NCBI GenBank assembly: GCA_946405695.1
Contig: CAMJIA010000092.1
Coordinates: forward strand, 1 to 5,229
Source of the DNA: an uncultured Prevotellaceae bacterium
Lineage (GTDB): Bacteria > Bacteroidota > Bacteroidia > Bacteroidales > Bacteroidaceae
DNA: 5,229 bases
Direction: 5' to 3'
This document shows positions 1 through 5,229 of the stretch, one piece after another. The notes beneath the pieces are model-generated. The model was not told the origin of the DNA and made no database searches. It worked only from the letters and a program-made list of their open reading frames with translations. The translations under genes and the position numbers were made by a program. Position 1 is the stretch's first letter. Every line of letters starts with the position of its first letter.

Positions 1-218
1 GCCTGAGCATCGGCCATAATCTTCTTCAGTGCCAACTTGGCATTGTCCCACCACATCTGTGGATCTTGCTCGGCCCATCCTGCCTTGACTGCCATGATGG
101 GAGCTTCCTTCTCAGGATAGAACGCTGTTGCTACGCATTTTCCACTGTCTGCATTCACGAGCGATGCCTTGACAGACGAACTGCCAACATCGAAACCTAA
201 TAAATACCTGTTTGCCAT
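1..218 (-). CDS. xylB: FGGY-family carbohydrate kinase, probably xylulokinase (N-terminal part, cut by window edge)
   Basis: Reading the minus strand from the ATG at 218 gives 72 complete codons and no stop before the window edge, so only the N-terminal part is present. The protein begins MANRYLLGFDVGSSSVKASL, which is the phosphate-binding beta-hairpin motif (D-x-G-S-S-S-x-K) of the FGGY sugar kinases in the actin/hexokinase ATPase fold. At residues 47-57 it continues GWAEQDPQMWW, a segment typical of xylulokinases, which phosphorylate D-xylulose with ATP to feed the pentose phosphate pathway in the cytoplasm. The sugar-binding and catalytic residues lie outside the window, so another FGGY substrate cannot be excluded. 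The gene is transcribed away from the polysaccharide genes and is probably an unrelated metabolic neighbour. The start is preceded by an AT-rich palindrome and no Shine-Dalgarno sequence, as is normal for Bacteroidetes. Confidence 0.85.
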   Translation of the reverse strand, partial: MANRYLLGFDVGSSSVKASLVNADSGKCVATAFYPEKEAPIMAVKAGWAEQDPQMWWDNAKLALKKIMADAQ

Positions 219-223
219 TGTTG

Positions 224-239
224 ATAATAATATTATTAT
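224..239. repeat. 16-bp perfect palindrome just upstream of the kinase start
   Basis: The bases ATAATAATATTATTAT form a perfect inverted repeat with no spacer. It ends 5 nt from the kinase ATG, so it would lie in the ribosome-binding part of that transcript. It could be an operator or a weak hairpin that limits translation. It consists only of A and T in an AT-rich region, so chance is a realistic explanation. Confidence 0.45.
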
Positions 240-258
240 GTTTTCTAATCTGTATATT

Positions 259-272
259 GTGCGTTTTCGCAC
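259..272. repeat. Short inverted repeat GTGCG-TTTT-CGCAC in kinase leader
   Basis: Two perfect 5-nt arms, GTGCG at 259-263 and CGCAC at 268-272, flank a TTTT spacer. The arms are GC-rich in an otherwise AT-rich intergenic stretch, which makes them stand out. They lie 41 nt upstream of the kinase start, close to where transcription would begin if the weak minus-strand promoter candidate at 275-306 is real. The element could be a repressor operator or a small 5'-UTR hairpin for the kinase gene. The regulator is unknown. Confidence 0.4.
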
Positions 273-274
273 TA

Positions 275-306
275 CAAAATTCTGCAAATAATCTTTAAAA
301 ACCAAC
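275..306 (-). promoter_or_regulatory. Weak candidate promoter for the kinase gene
   Basis: On the minus strand, GTTG (306-303) lies 20 nt upstream of GAATTTTG (282-275). This matches the Bacteroidetes consensus TTTG / TAnnTTTG with one mismatch in each element. The spacing is acceptable, and the predicted start would fall near the GTGCG-TTTT-CGCAC repeat. Given two mismatches in AT-rich DNA, this is only the best candidate seen. Confidence 0.25.
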
Positions 307-340
307 TTTTTTACAGATTTTCAATATTTTTTTATTATTA

Positions 341-374
341 TTTGACTACAATTAAAAAAAATTCCATACCTTTG
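341..374 (+). promoter_or_regulatory. Bacteroidetes-type primary sigma promoter for the polysaccharide genes
   Basis: TTTG at 341-344 and TACCTTTG at 367-374 match both elements of the Bacteroidetes vegetative promoter (-33 TTTG, -7 TAnnTTTG) exactly, with a 22-nt spacer that is slightly longer than usual. Transcription would start around 380-384, giving a leader of about 32-36 nt before the receiver gene ATG at 416. No other match of this quality was seen ahead of the four plus-strand genes, so this is probably the promoter for the whole block. Confidence 0.75.
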
Positions 375-415
375 CAGAATAGAAAAACAACAATTAGCTA
401 AGGTTTGTTTGATTT

Positions 416-784
416 ATGAAAAAGAAAATACTGATACTTGACGACAAAGAGACCATCGCAAAGGTGCTCTCTATCTATCTCATGAGTGACTACGATGTAC
501 AGTGGTTGCCCGATGGTTTACAAGGTGTAAAATGGCTTCAGGCAGGCAATACGCCCGACCTCATCATCTCCGACATCCGTATGCCGGGTATGCGTGGTGA
601 CGATTTCCTGGAGTGGATCAAGCAAAACGAGTTATTCTGCCACATTCCTGTTATCATGCTGTCGAGCGAGGACTCTACCAGTGAGCGTATTCGCCTGTTA
701 GAGATTGGTGCTGTGGACTACATTGTCAAACCTTTCAACCCCATGGAGTTAAAGATTCGTGTCAAGAAGATTCTTCCCAATTAA
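416..784 (+). CDS. Stand-alone receiver-domain response regulator (CheY-like, no output domain)
   Basis: The 122-residue product is one complete receiver domain and nothing else. The phosphorylation pocket is intact: acidic pair D9-D10 after the first strand, phospho-acceptor D53 in SDIRMPG, conserved hydroxyl S83 after strand four (VIMLSS), and K105 in the KPF motif, with Y102 near the usual switch aromatic position. With no DNA-binding or enzymatic output domain, it should work by binding a partner or relaying phosphate, like CheY or Spo0F. No histidine kinase is encoded in the window, so the phosphodonor is elsewhere. It is the first gene after the promoter at 341-374 and is followed after 69 nt by a sugar transferase carrying a degenerate receiver-like domain. 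That suggests a role in controlling polysaccharide synthesis (inference). The ATG is the natural start because the first beta strand follows at once (KKKILILDD). Confidence 0.9.
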   Translation: MKKKILILDDKETIAKVLSIYLMSDYDVQWLPDGLQGVKWLQAGNTPDLIISDIRMPGMRGDDFLEWIKQNELFCHIPVIMLSSEDSTSERIRLLEIGAVDYIVKPFNPMELKIRVKKILPN

Positions 785-804
785 TCAAAGATTGTAAATT
801 CTTA

Positions 805-832
805 GACCTAACGGTCAAAGCGACCAAGGTCG
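805..832 (+). repeat. Alternating GACC/GGTC arms between receiver and sugar transferase genes
   Basis: The 69-nt gap between the first two plus-strand genes contains GACC (805-808), GGTC (813-816), CGACC (821-825) and GGTCG (828-832). Arms 1 and 2, 2 and 3, or 3 and 4 can pair, so mutually exclusive small hairpins are possible in the mRNA. There is no following U-tract, so this is not a standard intrinsic terminator. It might affect mRNA processing or translation of the sugar transferase, or be a chance arrangement of 4-bp arms. Confidence 0.35.
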
Positions 833-853
833 ATTAGTCAAATTGAAATTGAC

Positions 854-2056
854 ATGATAGGTGTTGTATACTTAGGTAATAACCAGAAGACACAAGAACG
901 TCTGAAGTACATTCCTGGACAGTTGGTCAGAATGACCACTGCCTACAAGGAAGCTGCTCAGATTTGTACACCACACGTTTCTAACGAGCATTTCCTCGTG
1001 TTCTTTGAGCGTAATGTCCGCAATGAGGATATTACGGCCATCACCTATCTGCGCAAGAAATGTCGCAGCGTATATATTGTTCTCATGACTGACACCATGA
1101 CAGACGAAGAGCGTAACATCTATATTAAATCCGGTATCAACGACACCATCCAGCAGGAAGCATCCGTCACGGAAATGAACAAGAAGATTCAGTTTATCTC
1201 TGATCGTGAGAATGTTCTTTTCTCCGATGAGGTTCCCAAGCGTGGCATCCTGAAATTCCAGATTCCGATTTGGAAGAGACTCTTTGACATCGTTGTTGCC
1301 ACGCTATCCATCATTATTCTTTCCCCCATCTTCATCATTACGGCTATAGCCATCAAGATGGAGAGCAAGGGACCCGTACTGTTCAAATCAAAGCGCGTAG
1401 GCACCAACTATACCGTCTTTGACTTTCTGAAGTTCCGCAGCATGTATGAGGATGCCGAGCACCAGTTAATGGAACTGAGCAAGGACCATAACCAGTACAA
1501 GGGACAGGATGCCGAGGAGTCCAAGTCGACCACTCCCGTTTCTTCAGGTGACCAAGCAGAGATGGCAATGATGAATATGGGTATGGATTCAGAGATGATG
1601 ATTAGTGATGAGGAAATCATGTTGGTTGGCGACGACTTCGTGGTATCTGAGAGCGACTTCAACAAGCACAAGGAAGAGGAAAACGACAACGTCTTCATCA
1701 AGATTGAAAACGACCCTCGCGTCACCAAGGTTGGCAAGTTCATCCGCAAGTACAGCATCGACGAGTTGCCACAGTTGTTCAACATACTCAAGGGCGATAT
1801 GTCTATCGTGGGTAATCGTCCGTTGCCACTCTATGAAGCAGAGAAGTTGACGGCAGACTCCAGCATCGACCGCTTCATGGCTCCTGCCGGACTGACAGGT
1901 CTGTGGCAGGTCGAAGAGCGTGGTCGCGGAGGCACAATGTCTGCTGAAGAACGCAAGCAGTTGGATATTACCTATGGACAGAGTTATAATTTCTGGTTGG
2001 ATATGAAGATTATCCTAAAGACCTTTACACGCTTCAAGCAGACTGGAAACGTTTAA
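854..2056 (+). CDS. Initiating phosphoglycosyl transferase with N-terminal pseudo-receiver domain
   Basis: Residues about 135-400 are a bacterial sugar transferase of the WcaJ/PglC monotopic family. It would transfer a sugar phosphate from a nucleotide sugar to undecaprenyl phosphate at the inner membrane, the first step of exopolysaccharide or capsule repeat-unit assembly. Visible marks are WKRLFD (140-145), the re-entrant membrane helix with its Ser-Pro break (S157-P158), GPVLFKSKRVG (173-183), KFRSM (193-197), the catalytic Asp-Glu pair D303-E304 in SIDELPQ, GDMSIVGNRPLP (314-325) and GLTGLWQV (346-353). Residues 1 to about 123 look like a receiver fold without its chemistry: E52 is at the phospho-acceptor position, the acidic pair is replaced by G8-N9-N10, and the KP motif by Q100-Q101. 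Large relatives usually have four membrane helices in this place. A long acidic, Met-rich insertion occupies about 204-279. The sugar specificity cannot be read from sequence. The gene is probably co-transcribed with the receiver gene upstream and the TolC-like gene 16 nt downstream. Confidence 0.88.
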   Translation: MIGVVYLGNNQKTQERLKYIPGQLVRMTTAYKEAAQICTPHVSNEHFLVFFERNVRNEDITAITYLRKKCRSVYIVLMTDTMTDEERNIYIKSGINDTIQQEASVTEMNKKIQFISDRENVLFSDEVPKRGILKFQIPIWKRLFDIVVATLSIIILSPIFIITAIAIKMESKGPVLFKSKRVGTNYTVFDFLKFRSMYEDAEHQLMELSKDHNQYKGQDAEESKSTTPVSSGDQAEMAMMNMGMDSEMMISDEEIMLVGDDFVVSESDFNKHKEEENDNVFIKIENDPRVTKVGKFIRKYSIDELPQLFNILKGDMSIVGNRPLPLYEAEKLTADSSIDRFMAPAGLTGLWQVEERGRGGTMSAEERKQLDITYGQSYNFWLDMKIILKTFTRFKQTGNV

Positions 2057-2072
2057 TGTGTTGAGATTGCCT

Positions 2073-3029
2073 ATGAACGGTGTGAAACAATTATTTCTTA
2101 CGATAATATTGGCGGCCACAGTCTCTGTTGGCCATGCGCAATATAATAATAGTGGTATTAGCGCTGGTTTTTTTGATTCCAGTGATAATAACACCATTAA
2201 TTTCTCTACGTTCCACCTGCCACCATTGGCAGTGCTCTATGAGAATGCTAAGCAGAACCCCCAGATTCTGTCGTTGAACAAAGCGCAGGAGATTGCTCAG
2301 GCCGAGGTAGCCAAGCAGAAACGCCATATCTTCTCCTACGTTCAAGGGCATGCTAGCTACAGTTATGGCAAAACGGACATGTGGGGTAATAACAACAGTA
2401 CGCAAAGCTATACCACCATCTACCAGTTCCAAGGCAGTGAGCAAAGTTATTGGAATGTGGGTGTCAATGTCAGCGTACCCTTGGAGGATATTCTTGATTT
2501 GACAGCTTCTGTAAGACGTAAGAAGTTGGAAGTGGATAAGGCTCGTATTGAGAAAGATATTGCCTTCGACGAGCTTAAAAAACAAATTGCTACACTTTAT
2601 ATCAAGATTACTAACAATCTAGTAACACTGAAAACGGTGAGTGAGGGAGCCGCCATCTATCAAGGTGCCGGTGCATTAAACCAAGAGGATTTCCACCAAG
2701 GCAATATGACCATTGAAGCTTTTGCAAGTACAAAAATGAATGAGGCTGGTATCGTCAGTCAGTATCAGGACATGCAAACTGTCATCACAACAGATATTAT
2801 CACATTGGAACTGCTTTCCCATACCCCTATTCTAACCAACACCACAACAGACGTCACTCTCGATGACGACCAATTATCGGAAAAAGACATTCGCAAACAA
2901 AATCGTGAGGTCGCCAAAAACATCAAGAAAGCAGCCGCAGAAGAAGATAGACGCTATCGAAAATTAGAGCAGACTGAGAAAAAAACACTTCGCAAAGCTG
3001 CTCGCCAAGAGAAGAAAAGAAATCAATAA
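2073..3029 (+). CDS. Secreted TolC-family-like protein with a single outer-membrane-factor repeat
   Basis: The frame is open from a GTG at 2058, but I prefer the ATG at 2073 (318 residues). It gives a compact signal peptide, MNGVKQLFLTIILAATVSVG followed by HA, with likely cleavage after A22 and no lipobox cysteine. From about residue 50 to 250 the pattern fits one OEP repeat of the TolC family: an N-terminal helix (LYENAKQNPQIL, 55-66), a strand pair in the barrel region (GHASYSYG at 92-99; NVGVNVSVPL at 128-137), a long helix, then QGNMTIEAF (209-217) and a closing helix. TolC proteins normally have two such repeats in about 430-490 residues; only one is here. From about residue 264 to the end is a charged, mostly basic tail rich in K, R and E. 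Placed between a sugar transferase and a polysaccharide copolymerase, it probably helps export polysaccharide across the outer membrane (inference). A periplasmic, non-channel role is possible. Confidence 0.65.
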   Translation: MNGVKQLFLTIILAATVSVGHAQYNNSGISAGFFDSSDNNTINFSTFHLPPLAVLYENAKQNPQILSLNKAQEIAQAEVAKQKRHIFSYVQGHASYSYGKTDMWGNNNSTQSYTTIYQFQGSEQSYWNVGVNVSVPLEDILDLTASVRRKKLEVDKARIEKDIAFDELKKQIATLYIKITNNLVTLKTVSEGAAIYQGAGALNQEDFHQGNMTIEAFASTKMNEAGIVSQYQDMQTVITTDIITLELLSHTPILTNTTTDVTLDDDQLSEKDIRKQNREVAKNIKKAAAEEDRRYRKLEQTEKKTLRKAARQEKKRNQ

Positions 3030-3041
3030 CACGTACTCAAT

Positions 3042-5225
3042 ATGGATTTGTTTAGATATTTTGTCCGTTTCCTCTATAAAATACGTTGGTATTTAGTCAT
3101 CTTGCCGATGATTGCGTTGATTGTTGCTTGGTTTTCTACCCGCAACATGGAGCGCATCTATGATACCAACACGACCATCTATACAGGCATGATTACTGGT
3201 TACAATATTGAAGGTGGAACTGGTACTGCTGGCGGTAACTCGCAGACCAATATCACCAACCTGATGCTGATTATCACCACCGACAACACCATTCATGAGG
3301 TAGCTTTGCGTCTCTTTGCCCGATGCATGATGTATGGTAATCCCAACAAGGACAACAACTATATCTCCGCTGAACATTTCCGTCAGTTGAGTGCCACGGT
3401 TCCTGCTGATGTAAAAGGACTCATCAATCACAACAATGAGTCAGCTACATACGCCAATTTGAAAGCCTACGAGAAACCATCACAAGACAATTTCCTTTTT
3501 GGTTTGCTCAACTATCATCCCTATTTTGGTATTGACAATATCACTAGTCGTCTAAAAGTTCTTCAACTTCACGGAAGTGACATCATCGACATCGGTTATT
3601 CAGCCAACGATGCCGGTATTGCCTTTAACACACTGGACATCTTGAATGATGTTTTTGCCCGTCAATATCAGCAGTTGCGTTATGGCGAGACCAACAATGT
3701 CATCAAGTTCTTTGAACGTGAGGTGGCTCGTCTATACCGTATCTTAACCAGTGCAGAGGACGATCTTATTCGTTATAATGTTTCAAAACGCATTATCAAC
3801 TATGGTGAGCAGACCAAACAAGTAGCCAACTTGGAAGCTCAGCAACAGAATTTCCGTAATGACCAGCTGATGAACTACACCACGGCCAAAGCTCTGCTCG
3901 ACTATTTGGAGCGCCAATTGGGAAATCGTGCACAGGTCATTCGATCAAACAAGGAATTTACCAATCAAGTGCGCGACATTTCGCGCATTCAGTCCCGTAT
4001 CTCCAATCTAAAATTGATGAGTAGTGAAGGAGGTGGTAATAATAACGAATCTCAAGAAGAATTGGCGAAGGCTCAGCGTGATTTGCAACGAGCTACTGGG
4101 CGCGTCAATCAGTTGACACGAGACATCGAGGCAGCCACATTCAGCACAGAGACAGGGGTCAAGGCTCAGGACATGCTAGAACGTTGGTTGGAACAGTTGT
4201 TGCTTCTAGAAAAGACTAAGGCAGAGATGACTGCCACTGATATCATGAAAGAGAATTTGGACAGGCAGTACTTGTTTTATGCGCCTATCGGTGCTACGCT
4301 CGATCGTAAGGAACGTCATATAGGCTTCATTGAAGGTAACTACATGGAGATGCTCCGTTGTCTTAATGCAGCCCGTATGCGCCAACGCAATCTACAGATG
4401 ACCACAGCTACCCTACGTGTGCTTAATCCCCCAATGTTCCCATTGAATTCGCAACCCACCAACCGTCTGATGATATTGTTGGGAGCCTTCATGCTCACCT
4501 TCATGCTTACCACGCTCTACTTCTTGATTATCGAGATGCTCGACCGCACTCTTCGTGACCGTATGCGTTCAGAGCGTATAACAAAGGTACCCGTCATAGG
4601 TTGTTTCCCACAAGAGAGCAATCTGCGCTATCGCCGCTACAACAAGACTATTGCCGATATGGCTATGAAACAGTTAAGCAAGTCTCTCTTACCAAAATTC
4701 AAGGAAGGCCAGCAAAATGTGCTTAACCTCATCTCAACCGACTCTGGCAACGGTAAAAGCTATATTGCTCAGGAGTTAGAAAATTATTGGATATCTATTG
4801 GTTTGCAGGTTCGTCGCCTGACCTACGATGAAGATTTCCTAGCAGAAGACAGCAAATTCATTCTGGCTAAGGGCATCAAAGATCTCTGCCCTGATATTCT
4901 CCCCGAGGAGATTGCCATCATCGAGTATCCTAACTTGGATGACTACTCTATCTCTCCTGCCCTATTGAATATGGGTACCATTAATATGATGGTAACACGT
5001 GCCAACCGCACCTGGAAGGATGTTGACCAAAAAGCGCTTAATGAGGTTCAGGCTATGCTGGACGAAGAGCATAAGAATTCCCTTTTCATGTACCTGACAG
5101 AAGCAAGTCGTTATGCTGTCGAGGAATTCGTCGGTCAGTTACCACCTTATACGAAGTTCAACAACTTCGTCTACCGTATGTCACAATTAGGATTGACTGC
5201 TACAGAAAACGAACACGCCTTATAA
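3042..5225 (+). CDS. Wzz/Wzc-like polysaccharide copolymerase with divergent BY-kinase-like ATPase domain
   Basis: The 727-residue product has the layout of a polysaccharide copolymerase. A short N-terminus leads into membrane helix 1 (about 16-33), then a roughly 440-residue periplasmic region with long coiled-coil-prone helices (about 215-450). The Pro-rich Wzz signature follows (P463, P464, P467, P472), then membrane helix 2 (476-497) and a cytoplasmic domain (501-727). Such proteins control chain length and couple polymerisation to export. The cytoplasmic part resembles bacterial tyrosine kinases: it keeps a Walker A loop, STDSGNGKS (565-573, K572), and a possible A' motif, TYDEDF (594-599). 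The Walker B-like strand reads IIEYPNL with E628 where Asp is usual, and the C-terminus (ENEHAL) has no tyrosine cluster, so kinase activity is doubtful although nucleotide binding is plausible. The gene starts 12 nt after the TolC-like gene. Its TAA stop overlaps an ATG (TAATG) that likely starts the next gene. Confidence 0.87.
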   Translation: MDLFRYFVRFLYKIRWYLVILPMIALIVAWFSTRNMERIYDTNTTIYTGMITGYNIEGGTGTAGGNSQTNITNLMLIITTDNTIHEVALRLFARCMMYGNPNKDNNYISAEHFRQLSATVPADVKGLINHNNESATYANLKAYEKPSQDNFLFGLLNYHPYFGIDNITSRLKVLQLHGSDIIDIGYSANDAGIAFNTLDILNDVFARQYQQLRYGETNNVIKFFEREVARLYRILTSAEDDLIRYNVSKRIINYGEQTKQVANLEAQQQNFRNDQLMNYTTAKALLDYLERQLGNRAQVIRSNKEFTNQVRDISRIQSRISNLKLMSSEGGGNNNESQEELAKAQRDLQRATGRVNQLTRDIEAATFSTETGVKAQDMLERWLEQLLLLEKTKAEMTATDIMKENLDRQYLFYAPIGATLDRKERHIGFIEGNYMEMLRCLNAARMRQRNLQMTTATLRVLNPPMFPLNSQPTNRLMILLGAFMLTFMLTTLYFLIIEMLDRTLRDRMRSERITKVPVIGCFPQESNLRYRRYNKTIADMAMKQLSKSLLPKFKEGQQNVLNLISTDSGNGKSYIAQELENYWISIGLQVRRLTYDEDFLAEDSKFILAKGIKDLCPDILPEEIAIIEYPNLDDYSISPALLNMGTINMMVTRANRTWKDVDQKALNEVQAMLDEEHKNSLFMYLTEASRYAVEEFVGQLPPYTKFNNFVYRMSQLGLTATENEHAL

Positions 5226-5229
5226 TGAA

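Noticed and set aside
337..344. ATTATTTG just upstream of the main promoter as an alternative -7 element
   Set aside because: It does not have the TA at the right spacing before TTTG, whereas TACCTTTG at 367-374 is an exact match with this TTTG as its -33 element.
394..401. TTAGCTAA palindrome in the receiver gene leader
   Set aside because: An 8-bp palindrome in AT-rich DNA is expected by chance and nothing else supports it as an operator.
785..853. An intrinsic terminator between the receiver and sugar transferase genes
   Set aside because: The hairpin arms are only 4-5 bp and are not followed by a run of T, so read-through is expected.
1408..1791. A 127-codon open frame on the minus strand inside the sugar transferase gene
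   Set aside because: It lies antisense to the well-supported catalytic domain and insertion, shows no recognisable motif, and its low-complexity Ser/Leu-rich product is what antisense reading of this region would give.
1605..1850. An 81-codon plus-strand frame overlapping the sugar transferase gene
   Set aside because: Its Ser/Thr/Arg-rich product is a frame-shifted shadow of the conserved segment around SIDELPQ; there is no sign of a real frameshift in the main gene.
2056..2064. ATG overlapping the sugar transferase stop (TAATG) as a start for the next gene
   Set aside because: That frame reads ATG TGT TGA and stops after two codons. The TolC-like gene is in a different frame and starts at ATG 2073 or, less likely, GTG 2058.
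2091..2585. A 164-codon open frame on the minus strand inside the TolC-like gene
   Set aside because: The plus-strand frame has a signal peptide, family pattern and tight spacing with its neighbours. The antisense product has no recognisable domain.
1..5229. CRISPR array, tRNA or rRNA genes, insertion sequences, integrase or attachment sites
   Set aside because: No regular direct repeats, RNA-gene signatures, transposase motifs or terminal inverted repeats were seen; nearly the whole window is explained by the five coding regions.

Overview
The window looks like a chromosomal segment from a Bacteroidales bacterium, most likely of the Prevotella/Bacteroides type. Two things point that way. 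The only strong promoter has the Bacteroidetes form (TTTG, a 22-nt spacer, then TACCTTTG), and the start codons lack Shine-Dalgarno sequences and sit in A/T-rich leaders. The sugar transferase sequence (GNRPLPLYEAEKLT, RFMAPAGLTGLWQVE) is also of the kind I associate with Bacteroidales. The genus call is inference from memory of family sequences.

Layout. The left edge (1-218, minus strand) holds the first 72 codons of an FGGY-family sugar kinase, probably xylulokinase. A 197-bp AT-rich divergent intergenic region (219-415) carries two palindromes on the kinase side and the promoter of the rightward genes. The rest is one plus-strand block of four genes with no visible terminator: (1) a 122-residue stand-alone CheY-like receiver; (2) a 400-residue initiating phosphoglycosyl transferase with a degenerate receiver-like domain in place of the usual N-terminal membrane module; (3) a secreted protein resembling a single repeat of a TolC-type outer-membrane factor, with a basic, charged tail; (4) a 727-residue Wzz/Wzc-like polysaccharide copolymerase with two membrane segments and a cytoplasmic, partly degenerate BY-kinase-like ATPase domain. 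Gaps are 69, 16 and 12 nt. The last stop codon overlaps an ATG (TAATG) that probably opens a further gene beyond the window.

How they may work together. This looks like the front end of an exopolysaccharide or capsule locus. The sugar transferase would load the first sugar phosphate onto undecaprenyl phosphate. The copolymerase would set chain length and link the inner membrane to the periplasm. The half-length TolC-like protein could form, or contribute to, an outer-membrane exit. The leading receiver has an intact phosphorylation pocket but no output domain, so it probably acts by protein contact. The degenerate receiver on the sugar transferase is an obvious candidate partner. The most interesting idea here is therefore direct post-translational, two-component-style control of polysaccharide initiation. 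It is inference from gene order and domain architecture, not something the sequence proves.
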